From NCBI RefSeq assembly GCF_023634765.1, contig NZ_JAMLFX010000006.1, positions 22,535 to 86,524 on the forward strand: a DNA stretch of 63,990 nucleotides, given 5' to 3'. The notes under the pieces were generated by a model that saw only the letters and a program-made list of their open reading frames with translations, was not told where the DNA came from and searched no databases. Below, piece after piece: positions 22,958 through 31,289 of this stretch. The first letter of the stretch is position 1, and every line of letters starts with the position of its first letter. The position numbers and the translations under genes are program-made. This DNA is from Pseudomonas sp. AKS31. GTDB taxonomy: Bacteria; Pseudomonadota; Gammaproteobacteria; Pseudomonadales; Pseudomonadaceae.

Positions 22958-23620
22958 ATGCCTTCATTACCGTGGTCCGACATCGATACCGTTCTGCTGG
23001 ACATGGACGGCACGCTGCTGGATCTGCACTTCGACAATCACTTCTGGCTGGAACACCTGCCCCAGCGTTACGCCGAACTGCACGGGGTCAGCCGGGCCAT
23101 GGCCGAGATGGAATTGCAGCCGCTGTTCGAACGCCACGCCGGCCAGTTGCAGTGGTACTGCCTTGATTTCTGGAGTGCCGAGCTGAAGTTGTCGGTGCGT
23201 GAACTGAAGCTGGAAACTGCGCACCTGATTGCCTTGCGGCCGGATGCCGATACCTTTCTGGAGGCAATCAAACGCGCCGGAAAACGGGTGATCATGATCA
23301 CCAACGCGCACCGCGACTCACTGTCGTTGAAGCTGGAGCGGATCGAACTGGCGCCGTATTTCGAGCGGCTGATCAGCTCCCACGATTATGGTTATCCCAA
23401 GGAGAACCCGCAGTTCTGGGATGCCTTGCAGGCGGACATCGGCTTTGATCCGGCGCGCAGTCTGTTTATCGACGATACCTTGCCGATACTGCGCAGTGCG
23501 CGGGATTTTGGCGTGGCACATTTGCTGGCGGTGAAAGAGCCGGACAGCCGCAAGGGGCCGAAGGACACGGCTGAGTTTGCGGCGGTTGAGGATTATCGGG
23601 ATCTGATTGCCGGACTCTAA
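22958..23620 (+). CDS. yrfG: GMP/IMP nucleotidase (HAD family, YrfG-like)
   Basis: A 220-residue HAD hydrolase with motif I DMDGTLLDLHFDN, a helical cap containing LPQRYAELHGVSRAMAEMEL, motif II ITNAH, motif III YPKENPQFWDALQ and motif IV FIDDTLPILRSA. E. coli YrfG dephosphorylates GMP and IMP. It has its own promoter region shared with nudE. The ATG at 22958 lacks a strong ribosome binding site, but the family N-terminus fits. A hairpin repeat begins six bases after the stop. Confidence 0.88.
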   Translation: MPSLPWSDIDTVLLDMDGTLLDLHFDNHFWLEHLPQRYAELHGVSRAMAEMELQPLFERHAGQLQWYCLDFWSAELKLSVRELKLETAHLIALRPDADTFLEAIKRAGKRVIMITNAHRDSLSLKLERIELAPYFERLISSHDYGYPKENPQFWDALQADIGFDPARSLFIDDTLPILRSARDFGVAHLLAVKEPDSRKGPKDTAEFAAVEDYRDLIAGL

Positions 23621-23625
23621 TCTTC

Positions 23626-23711
23626 TGTAGGAGCTGCCGAAGGCTGCGATCTTTTGATTTTGATTTTTTACAAACAAGATCAAAAGATCGCAGCCTTCGG
23701 CAGCTCCTACA
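23626..23711. repeat. Hairpin repeat, family 'GGAGCTGCCGAAGGCTGCGATC' (copy 2)
   Basis: Same element as at 13855, with arms of about 33 bases and the centre TTTTGATTTTTTACAA. It lies between the convergent yrfG and LysM-protein genes and can form a terminator-like hairpin for either. Confidence 0.95.
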
Positions 23712-23722
23712 GAGGGTTTGTG

Positions 23723-24163
23723 TTACTCAGGAATACGCAGGGTCTGCCCTGGATAGATCTTGTCCGGATGCGACAGCAGCGGCTTGTTGGCCTCGAATAT
23801 CTTGTTGTACTGGTTGGCGTTGCCATACACAGCGAGGGAAATCGCGCTGAGGGTGTCGCCTTTTTTCACCACGACAAACTTTGCTGCCGCCACCACCGGA
23901 CCAGTCACCGTGATCTGATCATCAACGCTGCCGACACCTTCAATATTGCCTACCGCCAGCAAAATCTTCTCTTTCTCTTCCTGACTCGCAACTTCGCCGG
24001 CGACGGTCACTTTGTCGCCATCCACCGTCGCCTGCACATTCGGATTGCCCAAGCCGACCTTGCTGATGTGTTCCTTCAACTGCTCACTGGCATTGGCGTT
24101 GCCCGGGGTCAGCAGATCGATCAGCTTCACACCGGCTTCTTTCACAAAGCTCAAAAGACTCAT
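23723..24163 (-). CDS. lysM: BON and LysM domain protein (Kbp/LysM)
   Basis: A 146-residue protein with a BON domain (about 25-90, NPNVQATVDGDKVTVAGEVA, GVGSVDDQI) and a C-terminal LysM domain (about 97-145, VVKKGDTLSAISLAVYGNAN, HPDKIYPGQTLRIPE). E. coli Kbp/YgaU, with the same layout, binds potassium and helps in osmotic stress. No signal peptide is visible, as in Kbp. The ATG at 24163 gives the family's MSLLSFVKEAG N-terminus. Confidence 0.92.
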   Translation of the reverse strand: MSLLSFVKEAGVKLIDLLTPGNANASEQLKEHISKVGLGNPNVQATVDGDKVTVAGEVASQEEKEKILLAVGNIEGVGSVDDQITVTGPVVAAAKFVVVKKGDTLSAISLAVYGNANQYNKIFEANKPLLSHPDKIYPGQTLRIPE

Positions 24164-24299
24164 AGCGCACACTCCTTGATTTGGGTTCCAGACGTCCAAG
24201 CCTAGACCACCTCAGACAAACCCGGTTCCAAGCCGACCAATGACCCTGCCACCGCGCAAGCGGTAGAATCTCCCACCCCTGCCAGCGCCCGGAGCGAAG

Positions 24300-25187
24300 A
24301 TGGACATCAAGCAACTGAAATTCCTCATCGCCCTCGACGAAACCCGCCACTTCGGCCAGGCCGCCGCGCGTTGCCATATCACTCAGCCAACGCTGTCGAT
24401 GCGCCTGCGCAGTCTTGAAGAAGAACTCGACCTGCCGCTGGTCAACCGTGGCCAGCGCTTCGAAGGTTTCACCGCGCCGGGCGAGCGCGTGCTGGCGTGG
24501 GCACGTTCGGTGATGGCGGCATATGACGGTTTGCACGCGGAAGCGGCGGCATGTCGCGGCAACCTGATCGGCACGTTGCGCCTAGGCGTGGTGCCGCTGT
24601 CGAGTTTCGATCCACTGCCGTTGATGCAACGCCTGCACAGCGCCCACCCGAACTTGCGTTTTGAGATGTCGGCGCTGAGTTCGGAGCAGATTCTTGAGCA
24701 ATTGGCGAACAATCGCATCGATCTCGGCGTGTCGTATCTCGAGCGCCTGGATAACGAGCGCTTCGAGTCCCTGGCCTTCAGTGAAACGCGCATGGGCCTG
24801 CTCTACGATCAGCGCTCGTTTACATTTGGCGACGAACCCTTGAGTTGGGCGTCGCTGATCGAACTGCCGCTGGGCATGCTCACCAGCGGCATGCACTTTC
24901 GTCAGTCCATCGACCACAATTTCCACAGCCGTGGCCTGACTCCGCAACCGTTGCTGCAAACCGACGCCGTGCATCAATTGTTACAAGCCGTACACGGCGG
25001 GTTCTGCTGCGCGATCATGCCGCTTGACGGAGGGCTGGAAAAACTCACCGACCACCTGCGCCTGCAGCCCATCGAAAACGCTCAGACCCTCGCCCCGCTG
25101 GGCTTGATCATGCGGCGCGGGGCGCCACGCTCGGCGCTCGCCGAGGCGTGTTTTGCGCTGTATCAGAAATCGCCAACGGCGCCTTGA
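24300..25187 (+). CDS. LysR-family regulator next to fdhD
   Basis: A 295-residue LysR protein: the helix-turn-helix IALDETRHFGQAAARCHITQ and PTLSMRLRSLEEELDLPLVN (about residues 10-50), then an effector-binding domain starting GTLRLGVVPLSSFDP. The order LysR-fdhD-YdeP-type oxidoreductase suggests that it controls the formate-dehydrogenase-like genes downstream. A 14-base palindrome at 25196-25209, nine bases after its stop and about 70 bases before fdhD, is a candidate binding site. Confidence 0.9.
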   Translation: MDIKQLKFLIALDETRHFGQAAARCHITQPTLSMRLRSLEEELDLPLVNRGQRFEGFTAPGERVLAWARSVMAAYDGLHAEAAACRGNLIGTLRLGVVPLSSFDPLPLMQRLHSAHPNLRFEMSALSSEQILEQLANNRIDLGVSYLERLDNERFESLAFSETRMGLLYDQRSFTFGDEPLSWASLIELPLGMLTSGMHFRQSIDHNFHSRGLTPQPLLQTDAVHQLLQAVHGGFCCAIMPLDGGLEKLTDHLRLQPIENAQTLAPLGLIMRRGAPRSALAEACFALYQKSPTAP

Positions 25188-25195
25188 TCAACGGC

Positions 25196-25209
25196 ATCTA
25201 TCGATAGAT
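25196..25209. promoter_or_regulatory. 14-base palindrome upstream of fdhD
   Basis: ATCTATCGATAGAT is perfectly symmetrical and contains the ATAG/CTAT halves common in LysR-type sites. It lies between the LysR gene and fdhD. Confidence 0.5.
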
Positions 25210-25279
25210 CGACACTAGCGATTAGACGCGACAACTTGCCGCGCCTAGTCTTAACGTTGTTCAAACCGTCGGTGATGCC

Positions 25280-26119
25280 ATGAACGCCAAGCGCCCAGCC
25301 TGCGCGGCGCCTGCACTTGAAACGCCCGCGCCCGCTGCCAGCCAGACCTACAGTTACAGCGATCTACCCCGCGAGGAATCGGCCAGCACTGCGCTGGCCG
25401 AGGAAGTCGCGTTGGCGATTGCCTACAACGGCATCAGTCAGGCGGTGATGCTGGTGACGCCGACCGACCTGGAAGACTTTATCGTCGGTTTCAGCCTCGG
25501 CAGCGGCATCATTATCGACGCCACCGACATTTACGACCTGCAATTGACCGGTGCAGGCTCCGCGCAATACGCGCAAGTGACCATCGCCAATCGCGCGTTC
25601 TGGAATCTCAAGCAACAACGTCGGCAAATGGCCGGCACCAGCGGTTGCGGCTTGTGTGGCGTTGAAGCGGTGGAGCAGGCACTGCCTGATCTCAAGGTCT
25701 TGCCCGGCGCGCCGCTGCCACCGATCGAATGGCTGGACGGTTTACGTCAGCGTATCGGCGCGTTTCAGCCTTTGGGTCAGCATTGCGGCGCGGTGCATGC
25801 GGCGGTGTTCATGAACGCCAGCGGCGAATTGCTGTTTGGGCGCGAAGACATCGGCAGACATAACGCCCTCGACAAACTGATCGGCGGGCTGATCCGCCAG
25901 AAGATTTCCACTGAAGGCGGACTGGCGATTGTCACCAGCCGTTGCAGCCTCGAATTGATCCAGAAAGTCTTGCGCGCCGGCATCCAGACTCTGGTCAGCC
26001 TGTCCGCGCCCACGGGCCTTGCCGTGCAATGGGCCCGTCGACACAACCTCAATCTCATCCACCTGCCGCAGAAAAGTGCGCCGCGGGTGTACAGCCCCGC
26101 GATGGAGAATCAAGCGTGA
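25280..26119 (+). CDS. fdhD: Formate dehydrogenase accessory sulfurtransferase FdhD
   Basis: A 279-residue FdhD protein that passes sulfur to the molybdenum cofactor of formate dehydrogenases. The conserved GTSGCGLCGVEAVEQ motif carries the active-site Cys pair. VGFSLGSGIIIDATDIYDL, HAAVFMNASGELLFGREDIG with RHNALDKLIG, and the SRCSLELIQKVLRAGI block are all typical. Its TGA overlaps the GTG of the oxidoreductase gene, so the accessory protein and its client enzyme are translated together. Confidence 0.95.
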   Translation: MNAKRPACAAPALETPAPAASQTYSYSDLPREESASTALAEEVALAIAYNGISQAVMLVTPTDLEDFIVGFSLGSGIIIDATDIYDLQLTGAGSAQYAQVTIANRAFWNLKQQRRQMAGTSGCGLCGVEAVEQALPDLKVLPGAPLPPIEWLDGLRQRIGAFQPLGQHCGAVHAAVFMNASGELLFGREDIGRHNALDKLIGGLIRQKISTEGGLAIVTSRCSLELIQKVLRAGIQTLVSLSAPTGLAVQWARRHNLNLIHLPQKSAPRVYSPAMENQA

Positions 26120-28464
26120 GCCAACATCATCAAGCCGACCAGAAACCTGTCCCGCGCTACAAGCCTTACAAAGGTGCCGCCGGCGGCTGGGGTGCGCTGA
26201 TCAGTGTGGCCCAGGCCTGGTTGACCAGCGACAACGCGCTGAAGAACCTGCGCATGATGCTCAAGACCAACCAGAACGGCGGTTTCGACTGCCCGGGTTG
26301 CGCGTGGGGCGATTCGCCGGAAAGCGGCATGGTCAAGTTCTGCGAGAACGGCGCGAAAGCGGTGAACTGGGAAGCGACCAAGCGTCGCGTGGATGCCAGG
26401 TTCTTCGCCAAACACAGCGTGACCTCTCTGCTGGAGCAGAGCGACTACTGGCTCGAGTACCAGGGCCGTCTGACCGAGCCAATGGTTTATGACGCCGAAA
26501 CCGATCGTTACAAACCGATCAGTTGGGATGACGCCTACACGCTGATCGCCAAACACCTGCAAAGCCTGCCGAGCCCGGATCTGGCCGAGTTCTACACCTC
26601 GGGTCGTGCCAGCAACGAGGCGGCGTACCTGTATCAACTGTTCGTGCGCGCTTACGGCACCAACAACTTTCCTGACTGCTCGAACATGTGCCACGAGGCC
26701 AGCGGTGTGGCGTTGGCGCAAAGTGTCGGCGTCGGCAAAGGCACCGTGACCTTCGACGATTTCGAACACGCCGATGCGATTTTCGTCTGGGGCCAGAACC
26801 CGGGCACTAACCACCCGCGCATGCTCGAACCACTGCGTGAAGCGGTGAAACGCGGCGCCCAAGTGGTGTGCATCAACCCGCTGAAAGAGCGTGGCCTGGA
26901 ACGCTTTCAGCACCCGCAGCACCCGATCGAAATGCTCACCAACGGCGACAAGCCAACCAACACCGCTTACTTCCGCCCGGCACTCGGTGGCGACATGGCG
27001 CTGCTGCGCGGCATGGCCAAGTTCCTCCTGCAGTGGGAGCGCGATGCACAGAAGGCTGGCGAGCCTGCGGTGTTCGATCACGACTTCCTCAATGCCCACA
27101 GCGCCAACGTGCTCGAGTACCTGGGCGTGGTCGATGACACGCCATGGGAACAGATCGTCGAGCAATCCCGCCTGCCCCTCGTAGAAATCGAGCAAGCTGC
27201 GCGCATGTACGCCAAGGGCAAGAACGTGATCATGTGCTGGGCGATGGGCATCACCCAGCATCGCCACTCGGTGCCGACGATTCAGGAAATCGCCAACCTG
27301 ATGCTGCTGCGCGGCAACATCGGCAAACCGGGCGCCGGCCTGTGCCCGGTGCGCGGCCACAGCAACGTGCAGGGCGACCGCACCATGGGCATCAACGAGC
27401 GTCCGCCGGTGGCGTTTCTCGATTCGCTGGAACGACGCTTCCAGTTCAAGGTGCCGCGCCACAACGGCCACAACGTGGTCGAAGCGATCCACGCGATGGC
27501 TGAAGGTCGCGCCAAAGTCTTTATCGGTCTGGGTGGCAACTTCGCCCAAGCCACGCCGGACAGTCCGCGCACGTTTGCCGCTCTGAGCAATTGCGACCTG
27601 ACCGTACAAATCAGCACCAAACTCAACCGTAGCCACCTGGCTCACGGTAAAGACGCGCTGATCCTGCCGTGCCTCGGCCGGACCGACATTGATATCCAGA
27701 CCGAAGGCCCGCAAGCGGTCACCGTGGAAGACTCGTTCAGCATGGTTCACGCCTCCAACGGTCAGTTGCAGCCACTGTCGAACCAGATGCGCTCCGAGCC
27801 GTCGATCATCGCCGGTATCGCTGCCGCCACACTGGGCAGCAAACCGGTGGACTGGAACTGGCTGGTGGCCGATTACGGACGCATCCGCGAACTGATCGCC
27901 GATACCATTCCCAACTTCAAAGAATTCAACGAGAAGATCAAGAACCCGGGCGGCTTCTACCTCGGCAACAGCGCTGGCGCGCGCAAGTGGAACACGCCGT
28001 CGGGCCGCGCCAATTTCCGCGCGAACATGCTGCCGAAAGATCTGGTGCACGAACGCACCCGCGCCACCGGGCAACTGCCGGATCTGATCCTGCAATCGAT
28101 GCGCTCTCACGATCAGTACAACACCACGATTTATGGCCTCGACGACCGTTATCGCGGGGTGAAAGGCCAGCGCGATGTATTGTTTGCCAACGAAGCGGAC
28201 ATCATTCGTTTGGGCTTCCGTCCGGGGCAGAAAGCCGACATCGTTTCGATATGGGACGATGGCCGCGAGCGTCGCGTTAAAGGCTTTACGCTGCTGGCGT
28301 TTGATATTCCCGCCGGACAAGCGGCGGCGTATTACCCGGAAGTAAACCCGCTGGTGCCGCTGGAAAGCACCGGGGATGGCAGCCATACACCGACGTCGAA
28401 GTTCATTGCGATTCGGTTGGAAGCGGCGAGTGAGACTGGGTTGATCATGGCCAAGTCCGCTTAA
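26116..28464 (+). CDS. FdhF/YdeP-family molybdopterin oxidoreductase
   Basis: A 782-residue molybdopterin-dependent enzyme. The N-terminus has GGFDCPGCAWGDSPESG rather than a standard four-Cys iron-sulfur motif. The molybdopterin core follows (FYTSGRASNEAAYLYQLFVR, NMCHEASGVALAQS, VWGQNPGTNHPRML) and the C-terminal pterin-binding domain begins near GARKWNTPSGRANF. YdeP-type proteins are linked to acid resistance in E. coli and resemble formate dehydrogenase, but their substrate is not settled. I chose the GTG at 26116, which overlaps the fdhD stop; the frame stays open upstream only because it runs within fdhD. Confidence 0.92.
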   Translation: MSQHHQADQKPVPRYKPYKGAAGGWGALISVAQAWLTSDNALKNLRMMLKTNQNGGFDCPGCAWGDSPESGMVKFCENGAKAVNWEATKRRVDARFFAKHSVTSLLEQSDYWLEYQGRLTEPMVYDAETDRYKPISWDDAYTLIAKHLQSLPSPDLAEFYTSGRASNEAAYLYQLFVRAYGTNNFPDCSNMCHEASGVALAQSVGVGKGTVTFDDFEHADAIFVWGQNPGTNHPRMLEPLREAVKRGAQVVCINPLKERGLERFQHPQHPIEMLTNGDKPTNTAYFRPALGGDMALLRGMAKFLLQWERDAQKAGEPAVFDHDFLNAHSANVLEYLGVVDDTPWEQIVEQSRLPLVEIEQAARMYAKGKNVIMCWAMGITQHRHSVPTIQEIANLMLLRGNIGKPGAGLCPVRGHSNVQGDRTMGINERPPVAFLDSLERRFQFKVPRHNGHNVVEAIHAMAEGRAKVFIGLGGNFAQATPDSPRTFAALSNCDLTVQISTKLNRSHLAHGKDALILPCLGRTDIDIQTEGPQAVTVEDSFSMVHASNGQLQPLSNQMRSEPSIIAGIAAATLGSKPVDWNWLVADYGRIRELIADTIPNFKEFNEKIKNPGGFYLGNSAGARKWNTPSGRANFRANMLPKDLVHERTRATGQLPDLILQSMRSHDQYNTTIYGLDDRYRGVKGQRDVLFANEADIIRLGFRPGQKADIVSIWDDGRERRVKGFTLLAFDIPAGQAAAYYPEVNPLVPLESTGDGSHTPTSKFIAIRLEAASETGLIMAKSA

Positions 28465-28503
28465 TTCAAAATCATCTCTTGTTTTTGCGTTTCCATGGCC
28501 CAC

Positions 28504-28533
28504 AAAAAAGGCCGCTTTTTCACAAAAGCGGCC
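28504..28533 (-). terminator. Stem-loop after the oxidoreductase gene
   Basis: GGCCGCTTTT (28510-28519) pairs with AAAAGCGGCC (28524-28533). The T tract that would complete a terminator is on the minus strand, although both neighbouring genes are on the plus strand. The A/T-rich stem may still stop plus-strand transcripts. Confidence 0.6.
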
Positions 28534-28692
28534 TGTCCGAAGTAGCTAAAGACCGGCGAAAATCAGTTAAGTTCCGCTGAAAAAACAGCAACTTGCAAAA
28601 TTGTATACAAGTCGTGTTATTCGTCGGATTTCGATTGTCAGCCTTGTTACACAGCCTCAGGATCGGCGCCGTCATCCCTTTGAGGCTCATCT

Positions 28693-29175
28693 ATGAAGTT
28701 CTCCTCGATTCTCTTGTTGTCCCTTGGCCTGGTCAGTGGTTTTGCTTCTGCAGGCGGCACCACCGAAGCAGGTGTGGGCGGCGCATTGGGCGGGGTTCTT
28801 GGCTCGGTCGTCGGTCAGTCCTTAGGCGGCAATACAGGTTCCACCATTGGCGCAGCCCTGGGCGGCGCGGGTGGTAGCGCGGTCGGCGCCGACAAACGCA
28901 GCCGTGGCGAAGCCGCCATCGGTGGTGCGCTGGGCGCAGCCGGCGGTAACGTGGTCGGCCGCAGCATGGGCGGCACCACCGGCAGCCTGATCGGCTCCGC
29001 AGCAGGTGGCGGCGCCGGTGGCGCGCTGGGTAACTATATGGGTAACAAAAGCGATGACGATGATCGTCGCTATGACCGTCGCCATGATGATCGTCGCTAC
29101 TACCGCGACGGCCATCCAGGTCGCGGCCATGCCTACGGCCACCGCAAGCATCACAAGTACTATCGCCACCGTTAA
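28693..29175 (+). CDS. Secreted glycine-zipper protein
   Basis: A 160-residue protein with a signal peptide (MKFSSILLLSLGLVSGFASA). Long glycine-zipper repeats follow (GVGGALGGVLGSVVGQSLGG, then three more similar blocks to about residue 118), and the tail is very basic and His/Arg/Tyr rich (DDDDRRYDRRHDDRRYYRDG). Glycine zippers make membrane-inserting or packing helices; many such proteins are surface or outer membrane associated. Function is unknown. A strong terminator follows. Confidence 0.85.
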   Translation: MKFSSILLLSLGLVSGFASAGGTTEAGVGGALGGVLGSVVGQSLGGNTGSTIGAALGGAGGSAVGADKRSRGEAAIGGALGAAGGNVVGRSMGGTTGSLIGSAAGGGAGGALGNYMGNKSDDDDRRYDRRHDDRRYYRDGHPGRGHAYGHRKHHKYYRHR

Positions 29176-29190
29176 GGCGAATGCTTGAAC

Positions 29191-29226
29191 AAAAATCGCA
29201 GCCCGAGGGCTGCGATTTTTTTGCTT
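29191..29226. terminator. Bidirectional Rho-independent terminator
   Basis: A 14-bp stem AAAAATCGCAGCCC/GGGCTGCGATTTTT (29191-29204 with 29207-29220) is followed by further T runs. It serves the glycine-zipper gene and the convergent thioesterase gene. Confidence 0.92.
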
Positions 29227-29229
29227 TTT

Positions 29230-29655
29230 TTAAACCACAAGGTATTCCAGTGCCTGCCGCAGCTTGGCGGGAATCGGTACTGGCTGGTTACTCGTCCGAT
29301 CGACGAATACGTGAACGAAGCGCCCGGCCGCGCAGGCCTCGCTCTCTCCCACCTTGAACACCGCCAATTCGTATTGCACCGAACTGTTGCCCAGCTTGCC
29401 GACCCGCAGACCGATCTCGATCAGATCCGGAAACGCGATCGAGGCAAAGTAATCACACGCCGAACTGACCACAAATCCCACCACCTCGCCATCATGAATA
29501 TCCAGACCACCGACTTGAATCAGGTAGGTGTTCACCGCCGTGTCGAAGAAGCTGTAGTAGGTGACGTTGTTGACGTGACCGTAGGCGTCGTTGTCGTGCC
29601 AGCGTGTGGTGATGGGCTGGAAGTGTGAGTAGTCGGTGCGTTGAGGGGTGGACAT
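29230..29655 (-). CDS. 4HBT-family acyl-CoA thioesterase
   Basis: A 141-residue hot-dog thioesterase. TRWHDNDAYGHVNNVTYYSF holds the catalytic Asp and the characteristic HVNN motif, and VVSSACDYFASIAFPDLIEI and RFVHVFVD complete the fold. It lies downstream of a 3-hydroxyacyl-CoA dehydrogenase gene on the same strand, separated by a composite repeat. Such pairs are found in fatty acyl or carnitine metabolism, so it may release the free acid from that pathway's CoA thioester. Confidence 0.9.
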   Translation of the reverse strand: MSTPQRTDYSHFQPITTRWHDNDAYGHVNNVTYYSFFDTAVNTYLIQVGGLDIHDGEVVGFVVSSACDYFASIAFPDLIEIGLRVGKLGNSSVQYELAVFKVGESEACAAGRFVHVFVDRTSNQPVPIPAKLRQALEYLVV

Positions 29656-29695
29656 GGTTGTGCTGATTCTCCTGTTTTTTCAGTGATGCTGCTTG

Positions 29696-29831
29696 CCCTC
29701 ACCCTAGCCCTCTCCCAGAGGTAGAGGGGACTGACCGAGGTGTTCTCGAAATACACCGACCTGAATTGCCGAGCCGAACGCGAAAGGCACAGAGATCGGC
29801 TCCCTTTCCCCCTCGCCCCCTTGTGAGGGGG
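29696..29831. repeat. Composite repeat, family 'CCCTCACCCTAACCCTCTCCC' (copy 2)
   Basis: The left end is CCCTCACCCTAGCCCTCTCC (29696 on) and the right end is CCCCCTCGCCCCCTTGTGAG with GGGG. The middle carries CACCGACCTGAATTGCCGAG. It separates the dehydrogenase and thioesterase genes. Confidence 0.88.
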
Positions 29832-29850
29832 TAAGATTTTGACTTCAACA

Positions 29851-31077
29851 CTAATCCTGAGCAAACCGCCTACCCTGCGCCGCCAACTCGCCAATCAACC
29901 GCGCCGGTTTCCACTGATCGCCCTGACGCGTCTCCAGCGCCAGCAAGCGCTGATGAATATCCGCCAGCCCCTGCTGATCCGCCCAGGCCATCGGCCCGCC
30001 CTTGTCCGCCGGGAAGCCGTAGCCGTTCAGGTACACCAGATCGATGTCGTGCGCTGACGCGGCAATGCCCTCCTGCAAAATCTTCGCGCCTTCGTTGACC
30101 AGAGCCAGCAGGCAGCGCTCCAGAATCTCCTCCGGGCCGATCTCGCGGCGCTGGAAGCCCAGCCCTTCGCTGACCTGCAATACCAGCGCATCGACCTCAG
30201 CATCGTGCTCGGCCTGACGACTGCCCGGCTCGTAATGGTAGTAACCGTTGCCAGACTTCTGCCCAAACCGGCCCAGCTCGCACAAGCGGTTATCCACCTG
30301 TACCTCTGGCGCATCCTGGCCCTTGCCGGCCAACTCGCGGGCACGCCACTCCAGATCGATGCCAACCACGTCGTACATGCGAAACGGCCCCATGGCAAAA
30401 CCGAAACCTTGCAGCGCCGCGTCGACCTGCTGTGGATAAGCGCCCTCAAGCAACATCTTGCGCGCCTCCAGCACATACGGATGCAGCATGCGATTGCCGA
30501 TAAAACCGTGGCAGTTCCCCGACACCACACTGACCTTGCCCATGCGCTTGCCCAGCGCCAGTGCGGCCTCCAGCACCGCCGCAGAGGTTTGCGCACCGCG
30601 AACGATTTCCAGCAGTTTCATGATGTGCGCCGGGCTGAAGAAATGCAGGCCCAGCACTTGCTCCGGACGCCTCGTCGCCGCAGCAATCGCATCGATGTCC
30701 AGCGCCGAGGTATTGCTCGCCAACAAGGCTTCAGGCTTGAGCAAACCATCCAGCTCACGAAAGATCTTCTGCTTCAGCTCAAGATTCTCGTACACCGCCT
30801 CGATCACCAGGTCGACATTACGAATCGCCGCATAATCCGCCGCCGCGCTGACCCGTGCGATACGCGCATCCGCCTCGGCCTGATCAATCCGCCCCTGACG
30901 CACGTTGTGTGCATAAGTCTCGGCCACGGTGGCGAGTGCCTGTTCAAGCATCTGTGGATTGTTATCCACCCATTGCACGGTCACGCCGGCATTGGCCAGG
31001 CACATGACAATGCCGCGGCCCATGGTGCCCGCGCCAATCACCGCGGCCTGCTGAATATCGAAGGATGTCTGGCTCAT
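29851..31077 (-). CDS. 3-hydroxyacyl-CoA dehydrogenase
   Basis: A 408-residue NAD-dependent dehydrogenase. The Rossmann motif is at the N-terminus (AAVIGAGTMGRGIVMCLANA), followed by DLVIEAVYENLELKQKIFRE, ASNTSALDIDAI, and the catalytic region LHFFSPAHIMKLLEIVRG with the active His. Two C-terminal dehydrogenase domains (GFIGNRMLHPYVLEARKMLL and LVNEGAKILQEGIAASAHDI) make it like the dehydrogenase half of FadB without the hydratase. The ATG at 31077 gives MSQTSFDIQQ. It oxidises a 3-hydroxyacyl-CoA; chain length is unknown. Confidence 0.92.
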   Translation of the reverse strand: MSQTSFDIQQAAVIGAGTMGRGIVMCLANAGVTVQWVDNNPQMLEQALATVAETYAHNVRQGRIDQAEADARIARVSAAADYAAIRNVDLVIEAVYENLELKQKIFRELDGLLKPEALLASNTSALDIDAIAAATRRPEQVLGLHFFSPAHIMKLLEIVRGAQTSAAVLEAALALGKRMGKVSVVSGNCHGFIGNRMLHPYVLEARKMLLEGAYPQQVDAALQGFGFAMGPFRMYDVVGIDLEWRARELAGKGQDAPEVQVDNRLCELGRFGQKSGNGYYHYEPGSRQAEHDAEVDALVLQVSEGLGFQRREIGPEEILERCLLALVNEGAKILQEGIAASAHDIDLVYLNGYGFPADKGGPMAWADQQGLADIHQRLLALETRQGDQWKPARLIGELAAQGRRFAQD

Positions 31078-31204
31078 GTTGTTCTCTTGTTGGCGATCCA
31101 AAGACTGGTCTCACCATAGTCAGCCAATAACGGATTTTGAAGTTTATTACCGTGATGATCGACATTCAGCGGATGGATAGAGCCCCAGACTTGATGACAC
31201 TTAA

Positions 31205-31285
31205 TGTAGGAGCTGCCGAAGGCTGCGATCTTTTGATCTTGAACAAATCAACATCAAAAGATCGCAGCCTTCGGCAGCTCCTACA
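31205..31285. repeat. Hairpin repeat, family 'GGAGCTGCCGAAGGCTGCGATC' (copy 3)
   Basis: Same element as at 13855. It ends four bases before the recQ stop codon, so on the minus strand it forms a hairpin directly after recQ translation ends and before the dehydrogenase promoter. Confidence 0.95.
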
Positions 31286-31289
31286 AGGA

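Noticed and set aside
24300..25187. Naming the LysR regulator OxyR
   Set aside because: The N-terminus resembles OxyR, but the conserved redox Cys pair spacing is not seen and the neighbours are fdhD-type genes.
26110..28503. A 797-codon open frame on the minus strand
   Set aside because: It is antisense to the molybdopterin oxidoreductase gene, low in recognisable motifs, and explained by the high GC third-position bias of the real gene.
28504..28533. Treating this stem-loop as a standard plus-strand terminator
   Set aside because: The T tract is on the minus strand; I kept it as a stem-loop with moderate confidence.
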